This document shows, piece by piece, positions 10,011-22,092 of a stretch of 64,000 bases of DNA. Position 1 is the stretch's first letter. Each line of letters opens with the position of its first letter. A program made the translations under genes and the position numbers. Location of the stretch: the NCBI GenBank assembly GCA_038277395.1, contig CM076190.1, positions 245,005,256 through 245,069,255 on the forward strand, read 5' to 3'. Under the pieces are notes generated by a model, which saw nothing but the letters and a program-made list of their open reading frames with translations, was not told the origin of the DNA and made no database searches. The DNA comes from Dryocosmus kuriphilus (lineage: Eukaryota; Arthropoda; Insecta; Hymenoptera; Cynipidae).

Positions 10011-13000
10011 ATGATCCTCGACGAGTACGTGAAGCTCATTCCCGGTATGGACGATGCGTTGACTCTGATGTTATCGTCTGGATACGCACCTCTAGACAAA
10101 ATCACCAAGTGGAAGAATGAATGCTCGCTTTGTCTAAGGACTGTCAGGAGAGAACTTTGTAGGAAGACACCACCGCAGCTATTAGGCAGAAAACAAAAGT
10201 GCCTGAACCTGATTGAGAAGCTCGCATGCTTAGAGGCACGCGTTGACTTATTGATGAAGAAAGAAGAAGGACATGTGTTGAAGAAATAGGATAACACCAA
10301 TAATCGCGTAAAGTGGATAGATGTAGACGAAGCTTTCAAGAGTCGTGTTAAAACGTGTGTAGTGGCCAGTTTAGTACATAAAAATGTTCTTGCCTTTTTG
10401 AATGATGCTCAGCAGTTATCCATTGTCCACGTGGCAAAGAATTAAAAAAAAAACAAGGCTTTGAAAATAAATGCATTACTTCTTTCCTACTATATAAAAA
10501 TCGGCAAAGATGAGCCTGATGATAAAAATTTCAAGTCAAAGAACGAAGCCATATATTCCACCACTGGCTTGAAATTATGGTTTGAAACATACGTGAGATA
10601 TCCATTCCTCAAGGAGATGAAGGAATTTCAGGAGAAAGACTCCGCATGCACCCTCCACTCAATCATCAGTCTTTCCATCAAAATCAACGAATTGAACTCA
10701 TTAAAGGCAGGTTCATACATTGAACTTCCACCTTCAATCTAGAAGAAAGAAGCTTGTGTGAACATAAAGAACGACTATGACGAAAAGTGCTTCAAGTGGG
10801 CGATACTCTCAGCCTTACACCCACCTGACAGGAGAAATATTGCTGACCGTGTATCCAGCTATCAACAATACACGGATGAACTGGATTTTTCCAACATCAG
10901 TTTTCCAGTTGCACTCAAGGATGTGAAAAAATTCGAGGAGAAGAACCATATCTCTGTGAATGTCTACGGCCTTACGACGAAGAGTGAAAAAAAAATTCGC
11001 AGTAGTGCCTCTTTATCTTACCTCACAAAAAAGAGACACACACGTAAACCTTCTTCATGTGGAGGAAGATTACACCATAGAGAACAGGAATGAGGAAGAA
11101 GAAGAAGAAAAAGACGAACATCAAGTTAGAGAAGAAAGCAGCTTCAACTTCCCCTACGTCTGGATAAAGAATTTATCCCGATTTGTCTCCAGGCAAATGA
11201 CCAAAAATTGTTGAAAAAAGCTTATTTGTTATCGGTGCTTGCACTACTTTATCAAAATGGAAAAACTGAAAGAACACTCCGAAGGTTGTGTAAAACATAA
11301 TGACAGTAAAGTTGTGCTTCCAGAACCCGGGAGGAACATTGTTGAGTTTAAGGACTTTAATGACCGTAAGCGGGCTCCTTTCATCATTTACGTGGATTAT
11401 GAGTCCCTTCTGATACCCGTAAATGATGAAAGAGCAGAAAAAATGTCGAATACTGAGGTCTTTGAAAGACACATGATCTTCAATATTGGCTAACATGTTC
11501 AAGTGCAGTTATGATGATAAACTGTCTTTTTACGATTCATGTCCGGAGGATGTGGAGCTAGCAAAGTGGTTTGCTCAGCAATTGCTGGAGATTGCTCAGA
11601 AATGTGACAAGATCTTGGCATCACCAGTACCAATTGAAAATATAACTTTTGGGCAGCAGTAAGCCTTTATAGGTGCCAAAACTTGTCACATTTGTCAGAG
11701 GGCACTGCGTCCCCCAATGAAGAAGGTACATGATCGTTGTCACCTAACTGGTAAGTACCGCGGTCCTGCGCACGAGCATTGCAGCTTATGATATCAGGTC
11801 TCAAACACCATACCTGTTGTGTTCCATAATCTGAGTGGGTATGACGCTCACTTTATCATTCGTGACATTACCACACAATTTGAGGGAAGAGTTAAAGTAA
11901 ATTCACTCATGAAGGAGAAATACATTTCATTCACAAAGTGCGTTCAGAAAACCCAGATTAAATTTCGGTTCATCGATTCTTTCAGATTTATGGCCACTTC
12001 ACTGGAAAAGTTAGCGTCATACCTCACTCAGTATAAAATTGTCAGTGCAGTGTTTGCCCGTATTGAGAGGGAGAAAGCTAAGCTTCTCACGAGGAAAGGT
12101 GTTCTTCCTTATGAATACTTGGACTCGAGAGATAGACTCAAAGAAACTCAGCTCCCACCAAAAGAAAAATTTTACAGCACTCTCAATGATTCGGCAATAT
12201 CGCACGAAGATTATACACATGCACAACAGGTATGGTGTTTTTCTTTTTTTTTTTTTTTTTTTTTTGGAGGAGGTGGAAATCCTTTTAACGGACTAAGTGT
12301 GGGACTCGGCCTAAAAAATGCGACCCCTAACCACTAAAATCACCTCCTCCCCTCGCCAGACAGTGGCCCCGGAATCGCTTTCGCATTACTTCAGGGCCAC
12401 TGCCTATAGGCGCACTACGCCCGACTTCGACGTCCTTCTTTTATTTCCCCCATTATCAATTGAACGCATCGTCCTCATCAGCAAGACATTCGTCTCAACT
12501 CGGGCTCGTCGGCCTTCGACAATTGACAGAGGGGACCTACTCAGCCCTGTGGCCCTCTCGTCTCCTCCCTCTTCTTGGTACTTAGTACCAGCTCAACATA
12601 ACGCTCTATTACGTTCCACTGCCTCTGTCCTTTCAACATTAGGGACACTATGCTCTTCGACGTAAGACTAGCACCCAGCTCTCCTTGTGCAGCCTCCTAG
12701 GCTTCCGTCCAGCGGATGCAGTGGAAAAACGTGTGCTTCGCGTTGTCCTCAATATCCTCCATACAGTAAGCGCAGTACGGACTACTTTACTTCCTGCATT
12801 TGTATAGGTATGCACAAAACATACCGTATCCCATGAGCATCTGCGTGAGGAAGTATCTCACGTCCCCATGCTTCCTGCTAACCCATTGATTGACATCCTT
12901 AAGAAGGGAACACGTCCACCTGCCTTTGTCTCGCTGGTCTAGCGCTGCTGCCACTCCAAGAGCACTCTGTGTCTCTCCTCGCTTTTAATCTCTGCGCAAT

Positions 13001-14960
13001 TCGTGTTTTCTCCTTCTTTTTTCTTTCACAGACTATCTTGCGTTCTTGTGCAAGTAGGTCTATAGGAATAATACCTGCTATGACAAGCATGGCTGCCTTC
13101 GATACTGTACGATACGCAGACGTGATGCGCTGGGCACACTGCCTCTGTACTGAGGCCATTCTCCCGCAGTATTTATCGTATTTCAGAGCATCTGCCCATG
13201 CCTCTGTCCCGTATAATAGGACGGAGTGGACAACGCTCATCAGGAGTTTCCGCTTGTTGGCTTTAGGCTCGTTGACAGTGGGCATGGGCCTTGCCCGTTT
13301 TATCAGCAGCTCCCCTGATTTGCGGCTAATGCGATAGTTTTCTATTGATTGTCTCTCCTAGGTATTTCAGAGTCGCCTTGGTATGGTGTGCATTTAACAT
13401 CAATACACTTGGTGAGTACACCAGTCTGTATATGAAAACTGACGTTCCACTTTTAGCTGACATTTTCGAAAGTTTCCGAGAAAAGTGTCTTGAGGCTTAC
13501 GACTTGGATCCAGCACACTATTATACAACTCCTCGATTGGCATGGCATGCCATGCTCAAATAATCAGAGGTGAGATTAGAGCTCCTCGCCGATGTTGGTA
13601 TGCTGCTGATGATTGAGCAAAGCAAAAGGGGCAGATTAAGTCAATACTCCAACAGTTATGCCATTACCAGTGGCAAATACATGCCAGCATTCAACAAGAA
13701 TGGTGAGATTATCTACATTGATTATTTGGATGCAAACCACCTATATGGTTGGGCAATGGAACAACCTCTCCCTTACGGTGGTTTCGAGTGTCTTACCCAT
13801 TTCGAAAACCTTGATTTCAACATTCCAAATGATTCACCCTTTGGTTACATTCTGGAAGTAGATTTGGACTACCCTGTGGAACTCCATGACAAGCACAATG
13901 ACTTACCGTTTTTTCCAGGACACTCGAAGGCACCGGGGTCCGACCAGGAGAAGCTCCTAACTACCTTCCTACCGAAGCGAAAGTACGTTCTCCATTACCG
14001 AAATCTCAAACACGCTGTGGCTAATGGACTTAGACTTATTAAACTTGATAGAGTACCTCAGTTTAACCAATCTACGCGGCTTAAAAGTTACGTAGACTTC
14101 AATACTTTTATGCGAGCAAATGCTAGAAACGAATTTGAAAAGAACTTGTTTAAATTGATGAATAATGCAGTTTATGGAAAGACAATGAAGAACGTACGAA
14201 AATATATTGATGTAAAATTTCTGACAAAGTGCGAGGGTAGGTATGGAGCAGAAGCCCTCATAGCCCGACCAAACTTTCACAGTCGAGCAATCTTCAGTGA
14301 AAGTCCCGTTGCGACTAATCTACGACTTTCACTACGACTACATGATTAAAGAATACGCTGACAACTGTAAACTACTATACACCGACACGGACAGTCCTAA
14401 TTACGAAGTAAAGTGTAATGACATTTGCGCCGGCATGAAAGATGACATTGACAGATTTGACACCTCTGACTACCCTCGAGACAATGTTTTAAGAAATGCC
14501 GCAACCTAAAAAAAAGGTTTTGTGTATCATGAAGGATGAGTGTTGTGGTAAATATGTCACTGAATTTGTTGACTTGCGGAGTAAAATGTACAGCATCCGT
14601 GTAAACGGTGAAGACTTGGTAAAGAAAGCCAAAGGTGTAACATCAGAGATTGAGCGCAAAACAATCACTTTCAACGATTACACGGAATGCTTGAGAAATT
14701 TGGCAGTCCAAAGCAGAATGCAGTATATCGTCAAGTCGAGACTACACAATGTTCAGGCCATTAAACAGACAAAAATTGCACTGAGTCCTCACGATGATAA
14801 GCGATTTTTTTTGCTCCCCAACACTACAGACACTCTTGCATGGGGTCACTACCGACTATACGATGCAATGTACGTTGATGCTACTGACGATGACGACGAC
14901 ATACTCACAGACGATGATTATGACCTTTTGGACATGCCTGTAGGCAATCAGTTACTGCAC
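10011..14960 (+). pseudogene. polB: Protein-primed-type family B DNA polymerase, left Polinton arm
   Basis: Reading in several frames gives the full order of a Polinton or viral protein-primed PolB. An upstream module starts MILDEYVKLIPGMDDALT (10011). It is closed here by a stop at 10287, where the right arm reads through. Exonuclease motif I is FIIYVDYESLL (11387-11419), motif II is FHNLSGYDAHFI (11820-11855), polymerase motif A is DANHLYGWAMEQPL (13730-13771), motif B is KLMNNAVYGKT (14153-14185), and motif C is LLYTDTDS (14373-14396), intact in this arm. The acidic tail DATDDDDDILTDDDYDLLD ends near 14938. A cysteine/histidine pair (CYRCLHYF...H) precedes the exonuclease. Stops or frameshifts occur near 10287, 10444, 10741, 11093, 11212, 11492, 13563, 14348 and 14509, and an R1-type LINE splits it at 12239-13379. 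It would copy the element's own linear DNA. Confidence 0.85.
12229..13389 (-). mobile_element. 5'-truncated R1-type LINE inserted in the left-arm polymerase
   Basis: The insert 12239-13379 is flanked by GGTATGGTGT at 12229-12238 and 13380-13389. Its poly(A) tail appears as the T-run at 12239-12265, so it lies on the minus strand. The minus-strand ORF 12899-13285 reads as the end of a reverse transcriptase: VVHSVLLYGTEAWAD, then RRVS/TSAYRTVS and IPIDLLAQER. It is followed out of frame by a zinc-knuckle-like CAYCMEDIEDNAKHTFFHC near 12720-12775. These C-terminal features are those of the R1 clade and relatives. The right arm (near 18400) lacks the insert, so it arrived after the palindrome formed and after the arms stopped exchanging sequence. 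Confidence 0.85.
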
Positions 14961-14999
14961 ACATATCATTATAGCTGCACTTTAACATCACCTTGTAAA

Positions 15000-15050
15000 G
15001 ATGTTGTTATTATTTTTATTATTATTATTATTATTATTACTACTACTACC
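15000..15050 (+). repeat. (TTA)n/(TAC)n microsatellite
   Basis: A trinucleotide run ATTATTATTATT followed by ACTACTACTACC lies just 3' of the polymerase tail. The mirror copy in the right arm is at about 16676-16714 and is shorter. Confidence 0.8.
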
Positions 15051-15245
15051 ACTGTACAGCGGTATCACTTGCGTGGAGGTAAATAGACTTCCGCGCAGCT
15101 GTCTCTAGATCAAATTTGTAAATAGGGTATATAGGATTTATATTTGAATAAAACAAGATATGTGCATATAAATTGATTTTTCTTATTTTTCGAGGAACCT
15201 TCAATTTCTACCTAGTGTAAGAATATACTTTCTATAGTTTAGTCT

Positions 15246-15366
15246 AACATTGGTTCAACGTTGGCTCAACATTGATTCAACTTTGGCTCAGCATTGATTC
15301 AACTTTGGCTCAACATTGATACAACGTTGATTCAACTTTGGCTCATCATTGATTCAACGTTGAAGA
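15246..15366. repeat. Minisatellite of CAACGTTGATTCAACTTTGG-type units in the Polinton centre
   Basis: About six units of roughly 20-23 bp repeat variations of TCAACATTGATTCAACTTTGGC. The motif CAACGTTG is itself palindromic. Related arrays occur at 37240-37385 and 38890-39005. At 37 kb the array is again followed by integrase C-terminal sequence, so the array is an internal part of this Polinton family rather than a host satellite. Confidence 0.85.
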
Positions 15367-15407
15367 AAAGTTGATTACATATCTGATTTTTCTATCCAGC
15401 TGTTGTG

Positions 15408-16320
15408 TTAACTATCAAAGCCTAACCACTTTATATATACCTTATTGCCACGTTTCTTGACTAATTTTTCTACAAGGTATATGTCTAGATGATTAACCTT
15501 GAGAAGCTCCTGTTCATAGAGTCCTTCAGCCATACTTGGTTTTTGATAGTCCTCGAGCTTGTACGTCACTGGATTGGTAGGTATGACTTGTGTCACAGTG
15601 AAAATCTCTGTTGTCCAGTTGGGAGTGTATCCTTTTTCAAAGACATGCTTGTGCTTGCTGATTCGAACTCTGTCACCAACTTTGAACTTTGCTCTCTTCC
15701 TTCTGGGTATACCTCGCAGTTTTTTAAAGCTTTGCAAGAGTCCTTCTTCGTCCTCAGCAGTGACACCTCTGGGCTTCATACCGATTGATCAATGTTTTGC
15801 ATCATTGTACTTGGAGATAAGGGTGGGTAAAATATCTATCCACTTGCAGTTGCCTCTTAAGCTAAATTGTGCCCACTTCTAGTTTTTGAGCGTGCGATTA
15901 AATCCTTCGCAGATTGATGCCTTTAGATTACTGTGCGTTGAGTATAGATTAATTCTCTATCGTTGCACTAGATTTTTAAAGTGTTGATTATAAAATTCTT
16001 TGCCTTTGTCAGTGTGCAAGTTTTTTGGTACACGACCCTGCACCAGTACAGATTTCATTGATAAAGTAACATCCGGTCCGCTCTTGCTTTTAACAGGGAC
16101 AGTCCAGGCGTACTTGGAGAAAATATTAATTACGGTAAGTAAATACTGGTAATTATTATTCTCATGGGCATAGGGTAATATTTCAACCAAATCTGCCTAC
16201 CATGCCTCGTCTATACCGCGTATCTGTACACAACTACGAGCATAATTTTTTCTAGCCGGTTTATGCAGTTCCGTGCCTACTGCCAATTTCTCCTTGTCCA
16301 TATTTGAGAGTGTTTAGTCG
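15408..16320 (-). pseudogene. int: Polinton retroviral-type integrase (single-copy centre)
   Basis: On the minus strand the pieces run in integrase order. ELHKPARKNYARSCVQIRG lies near 16215-16272, then IDEAW-ADLVEILPYA. The rve core follows: TVINIFSKYAWTVPVKSKSG (16078-16138), with Asn where the first catalytic Asp normally sits (VID to VIN), and LHTDKGKEFYN with the second Asp (15975-16010). SICEGFNRTLK near 15895-15925 carries the Glu. The C-terminal DNA-binding and chromodomain-like part KFKVGDRVRISKHKHVFEKG to KVYIKWLGFDS is 15408-15690. Frameshifts near 15790 and 15957 and a stop near 16190 break it. It would insert the element, giving the 6-bp target duplication. The Asn substitution alone should abolish activity. 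Confidence 0.85.
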
Positions 16321-16765
16321 AGCAATGAGTTTAGCGTTACGGATTGACAAATCTTGTTTCATATCGATATCCAAGTTTTTCAGTTTTTCGTTGATTGATT
16401 CCTCGAGACCACGAATTATCAAATTATTATTGTCAATCTCTGCTCTCGCAGACGATATGACTGCAACGTTGAACCAATGTTAGACTAAACTATTAAAAAG
16501 TATATTCTTACACTAGGTAGAATTGTAAGGTTCCTTGAAAAATGAAAAGCAATTTATATGCACATATCTTGTTTTATTCAAATATAAATCCTACATGCCC
16601 AATTTACAAAGTTGATCTAGAGAAAGCTGCGCCAAAGTCTATTCACCTCCACGCAGGACATACCGCTGTACAGTGGTAGCAGTAATAATAATAATAATAA
16701 AAATAATAATAACGCATTTACAAAGGTGAAGTCAAAGTGCAGTTATGATGATATGTATGCAGTAA

Positions 16766-19700
16766 CTAATTGTTAACAAGCATGTCCAAAAGGTTATAAT
16801 CATCGTCTGTGAGTATGTCGTCGTCATCGTCAGTAGCGTCAACGTCCATTGCATCGTTTAGTCGGTAGTGTCCCAACGCAAGGGTTTCTGTGGTGTTGGT
16901 GAGCAAGCATCTCTTATCACCGTCAGGACTCATTGCCATTTTTGTCTGCTTAATGGCCTCAACATTGTGTAGTCTCGAACTGATGATATACTGGGTTCTG
17001 TTTGGACTGACAAATTTCTCAAGCACACCTTGTAATCGAAGAAAGTGATTTTTTTGCGCTCAATCTCTGATTTTACACCTTTGGCCTTCTTTACAAAGTC
17101 TTCACCGTTTACACGGATGAATTACATTTTACTCCGCAAGCCAACAAACTCAGTGATCATTTTGCACAGCACTCATCCTTCATGAGGCCTAGAACTTTTT
17201 TGTTAGCTTGCGGCATTCCGAAAACATTTTCTCGATAGTAGTCAGAGGTGTCAAATCTGTCAATGTCGTCTTTCATGTCGGCGTAAATGTCATTACTTTT
17301 TACTTCGTAAATAAAATTTTCCGTGTCAGTTTATAGTAGTTTGCATTTATCACCATATTTTTTAATCATGTAGTCGTAGTGAAAGTCATGGATTAGGATC
17401 TTGGAGATATCCAGCACAGCAAGCCCTACATTGACTCGCTTGTTGAACAATCCTTCAGTTCGTCTCAGTTCAATCTCAACGAGATTTTCACTGAAGGTTG
17501 CTCGACTGTAAAAGTTTGGTCGGGCTATGAGGGCTTCTGCACCATACCTACCCTCCCACTTTGTCACAAGTTTTAAATCAACATATTTTCGTACGTTCTC
17601 CATTGTCTTTCCATGAACTGCATTATTCATAAATTTAAACAAGTTCTTTTCAAATTCGTTTCTAGCATTTGCTCGCATAACAGTATTGAAGTCTACGTAA
17701 CTTTTAAGCCACGTGGATTGGTTGAACTGAAGTACTCTATCGATTTTGATAAGTTAAGTCCATTAGCCAAAGCGTGTTTGAGATTTCGGTAATGGAGGAC
17801 ATACCTTCGTTTAGGTAGGAAGATAGTTAGGAGCTTCTCCTGGTCGGACTCCGGTGTCTTCGAGTGTTCTGGAAAAAAACGGTAAGTCATTGTGTCTGTC
17901 ATGGAGTTCCACAGGGTAGTCCAAATCTACTTCCAGAATGTAACCAAAGGGTGAATCATCTGGAATCTTGAAATCAAGGTGTTCGAAATGGGTAAGCCAC
18001 TCGAAACCACCGTAAGGGAGAGGTTGTTCCATTGCCCAACCATATAGGTGGTTTGCATCCAAATAATCAATGTGGATAATCTCCCCATCCTTGTTGAATG
18101 CTGGCATGTATTTGTTATTGGTAATGGCATAACGGTTGAAGTATTGACTTACTCCATCCCTTTTGCCTTGCTCAATCATCAGCAGCATATCAAAATCGGT
18201 GAGGAGCTCTAATCTCACCTTTGAATATTTAAGCATGGCATCCCATGTCAAGCCAGGAGTTGTGTAGTAGCGTGCTGGATCCAGGTCGTAAGCCTCGAGA
18301 CACTGTTCTCGGAAACTTTCGAAAATCTCAGCCCAAAGCAGAACGTCAGTTTTCATATAGAGGCTGACGTACTCACCGAGTGTCTTGATGTTAAATGCAC
18401 ACCACACCTGTTGTGCATGTGCGTAATCTTCGTCCGAAATTGCCGAATCATTGAGAGTGCTGTAAAATTTTTTTTTTGGTGGGAGCCGAGTTTCACTGAG
18501 TCCTTCTCTTGAGTCCAAGTATTCATAAGGAAGAACATATATTTTCTCGTGAGAAGCTCAATTTTCTCCCTCTGAAAAGCGGCATACACTGCACTGACAA
18601 TTTTATACTGAGTGAGGTATGACGCTAACTTTTCCAGCGAAGAGGCCATAAATCTGAATGAATCGATGAATCTAAATTTAATCTGAGTTTCCTGAACGTA
18701 CTTTGTGAATGAAACGTATTTCTCATTATTGAGTGCAAGAACTTTAACCCTTCCCTCAAATTGTGTGGCAATGTCGCGAATGACAGAGTGAGCGTCATAC
18801 CCACTCAGATTATGGAACACAACTGGTATGGTGTTTGAGACCTGATATAATAAGGTGCAATGCTCATGCGCAGGATCTCAGCACTTACAAGTCAGGTGAC
18901 AATGGTCATGTACCTTCCTCATTGGGGGATACAGTGCCTTCTGACAAAGGTGACAAGTTTTGGCATCCACAAAGGCTTCCTGCTGCTCAAGAGTTATTTT
19001 TACATTGGTACCGGTGATGCCAATACCTTGTCACATTTCCGAGCAATCTCCAGCAATTGCTCAGCTAACCACTTTGCTGGCTCCAAATCCTCCGGGCATG
19101 AATCGCAAAAAGACAGTTTATCATCATAACTGCACTTGAACATGTAGCCAATATCGAAGATCTTGTGTCATTCAAAGACCTCAGTATTCGAGATTTTTTC
19201 TGCTCCTTCATCATTGACGGGTATCAGAAGGGACTCACAATCCGCGTAAATGATGAAAGGAGCCCGCTCACGGTTCTTAAAGTTCTTAAACTCAAAAATG
19301 TTCCTCCCGAGTTCTGGAAGCACTACTTTACGGTTATTAAGTTTAACACATGATGTTCGTCTTTGTCTTCTTTTTCTTCCTCATTGCTGTTCTCTAAGGA
19401 GTAATCTTCCTCCACACGAAGAAGGTTTACGTTTGATTCTCTTTTTTGTGAGGTAAGATAAATGGGCACTACTGTGAATTTATTTTCACTCTTCGTAGTA
19501 AGGCCGTAGACATTCACAGAGATTTGGTTCTTCTCCTCGAATTTTTTCACATCCTTGAGTGCAACTGGAAAACTGGTGTTGGAAAAATCCAGTTCGTCCG
19601 TATATTGTTGATAGCTGGATACACGGTCAACAATACTTCTCATGTCAGGTGCGTGTAAGGCTGAGATTATCGCCCACTTGAAGCACTCTTCGTCATAGTC

Positions 19701-20461
19701 GTTCTCTATGTTCACACAAGCTTCTTTCCTCTTGATTGAAGGTGGAAGATGAATGTTTGAACCTGCCTTTAGCGCGATGAATTTGTTGACGTTGCTAAAA
19801 GATTGATGATTGAGTGGAGGGTGCATCCAGAGTCTTTCTCCTGAAATTCCTCCATCTCCTTGAGGACTGCATACCTCACGTAAGTTTCAAACCATAATTT
19901 CAAGTCGATGGTGGAATATATGGCTTCGTTCTTTGACTTGAAATTTTTATGATCAGGCTCATCGTTGCCGAATTTTGTGTAGTAGCGAGGAAGTAAATGC
20001 ATTTATTTTTAAAGCCTTGTATTTTTTGAATTCTTTGCCCACTTGAACAATGGATAACTGCTGAGCATCATTCAAAAAGGCAAGAAGATTATTTGTATTA
20101 AATTGGCCACTACACAGGTTTTAACACGACTATTGAAAGCTTTGTCTACATCTATCCACCTTGCGCAATTATTGATGTCATCTTGTTTCTTCAGCACATG
20201 TTCTCCTCATTTATTTATCAGTGAATAAAAGCGTGCCTCTAAACATGCGAGCTTCTCAATCAAGTTCAGGCACTTTTGTTTTCTGCCTAATAACTGCGGT
20301 GGTGTCTTCCTATAAAGTTCTCTCCTGACAGTCCTTAGACAAAGCGAGCACTCATTCTTCCACTTGGTGATTTTGTCTAGGGGTGCGTATCCAGACGATA
20401 GCATCAGAGTCAACGCATCTTAGACACCGGGAATGAGCTTCGCGCACTCGTCGAGTATCAT
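16766..20461 (-). pseudogene. polB: Protein-primed-type family B DNA polymerase, right Polinton arm
   Basis: Minus-strand mirror of the left-arm gene, from the ATG at 20459-20461 (MILDECAKLIPGV, followed by a stop) to the acidic tail DATDDDDDILTDDDYNLLD and a natural-looking stop at 16766. Exonuclease motif II FHNLSGYDAHSVI (about 18780-18818), motif A DANHLYGWAMEQPL (about 18018-18060) and motif B KFMNNAVHGKT (about 17600-17635) are readable. Motif C is destroyed: the Tyr codon is a stop at 17331-17333 and DTDS reads DTEN. Other breaks differ from those of the left arm: a stop near 20413, a frameshift near 20207, and a stop after the YVDYES region. No nested LINE is present. The two arms therefore decayed independently. 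Confidence 0.85.
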
Positions 20462-20489
20462 TTTTAATATGAATTGAAATAAAAAAGAC

Positions 20490-22049
20490 ACTAATAATGT
20501 CTTTCATGCACACTGTATAATTAGAATCGCTGCACTTTCGTTAACTGTCTTTTTCTTTCAAGCTTTCACGCACACTGTACACTCAAAGCGGCTGACAATG
20601 TCTTTCGCTGCACTTTACGTTGAGTGTCTTTTTCACGCACACTGTACACTAAAAGCCACTAACAGTGTCTTTAGCTGCACTTTATGTTGATTATGTTTTT
20701 CACACACGCACACACACACAGACACAGGCACACACGCTGTATACAATATAAAGTTACTAGCTAAGGTCTCAAATAAAATAAAACATCACTGAAGATTCTT
20801 CAATAACTTTCACTTGTAGCACACGGATCAATGACAGACTGAAGCCTCTGCATTTTGAATTTGTCTTTAGATACACTATCCTTATGTCACAAGTCAATAG
20901 TAAAGCTCACAAAAAAAAAATTACTACGGATTTTCTTCTCTCAATGTGAAAAGCTTGACAGACAACGCCCACCTGAGGTTACTCCGTTCCACTCGTTCTT
21001 TTATAAAATCGAGTGAGGCTGGGTGTGCGGCATCGTATATTTATGTGAATGAAGAAGTGTGAGCGAAATCGAGCGAAACTGGGTGCGCGGAATCGTATAT
21101 GTATGTAAAAGAAGAAGTGTGTGTGTCAAATAATCTATGCACGTCGAAAAATTGCATCATTATGCGTGTTCCAACAGGGTTATGCTTGTCAAAACCTGTC
21201 TAGAGATGTCGCGTTGGCTGATCAAGGGTGAGAGGGAGGGGAAGCTGAAACCGGTGAGAGGAAACGCTACGGCTGTCATCATTAGTGTTCCAACAGTCTT
21301 ATGCTTGTCGAAACATGTCTAGATATGCCGCGTCGGATGCGGAAAGGGCGAGCGGGAGGGGAAGCGGAATTCGGTGAGAGGAAGCCGATGAAGAGTGAGA
21401 GAGAGGGAAAGGGAGAGATAATATACCAACACATAGCCTTAATAGTAATAAGGAATGTATTCTGGCTTACGCTACAGGGAAAAGTGATAGCATGTCTTCT
21501 TGAGCATTGTTTTTTAATATCTGATTATTTTGAGATTTTCGAGTTTTGATTCAGGAGCACGGAATTATACAAGAAGTAAGAGTGATTCCATTTCTTGAGC
21601 ACAATCGTTGTTTTTCAATATCTGATTATTTTGAGATTTTCAAGTTTTGATGCAGGCGTACGGAATTTTACAAGAAGAAAAAGGGATTGTACTTCTTGTG
21701 CACAATTGTTGTTTTTCAACATCTGATTATTTTGAGATTTTTGGGTTTTGAGTCAGGAGTACGAAATTTTACAAGAGGCAAAAGTAATTGCATTCCTTGA
21801 GCACAATGTTTGTTCTTAACACCTGATTATTTTAAAATTTAGTATTACTACACCATCTTGCGTAATGTGATGGGACTCCCGCTTTGCCCGTTCGTCCCTT
21901 CCCGCAACCATAATGTGGTCAGTGTTGGAGAGAGGAAGGGGGGGAAGCGCGCTTAAAACTGCATCGTGTGCCTGCCGAAATAAATGGAGATGAATTCTCG
22001 CGCCTTTATACTTCTAGGATCAACGATATCAAGATAATGGGGTCAGCGT

Positions 22050-22087
<38 letters not shown>
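20490..22087. repeat. Subterminal block of successive tandem repeats, right arm
   Basis: Mirror image of the left block: units with GTGCA, CTTTACGTTGAGTGTCTTT near 20500-20720, CGAGCGAAACTGGGTGCG units near 21005-21110, CTAGAGATG/GTCTAGATATG units near 21170-21340, roughly 90-bp AATATCTGATTATTTTGAGA units near 21480-21845, and an (AG)n tract at 22051-22087. The order of blocks is conserved but the lengths of the simple tracts differ. Confidence 0.8.

Positions 22088-22092
<5 letters not shown>

Larger units (their letters stand above)
8126..15263. repeat. Polinton left inverted-repeat arm
   Basis: The arm pairs with 16464-22493. After subtracting the LINE insertion and its target duplication (1,151 bp), it is about 5,987 bp against 6,030 bp for the right arm. 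The inner limit is the shared AGTCTAACATTGGTTCAACG at 15241-15260. The arms differ by scattered substitutions and small indels, and by different stop codons, so they have not been recently homogenised. Confidence 0.9.

Noticed and set aside
15003..15086. C-terminal extension of the left-arm polymerase (poly-Ile, poly-Thr)
   Set aside because: It results from loss of the stop present in the right arm and reads through a microsatellite.
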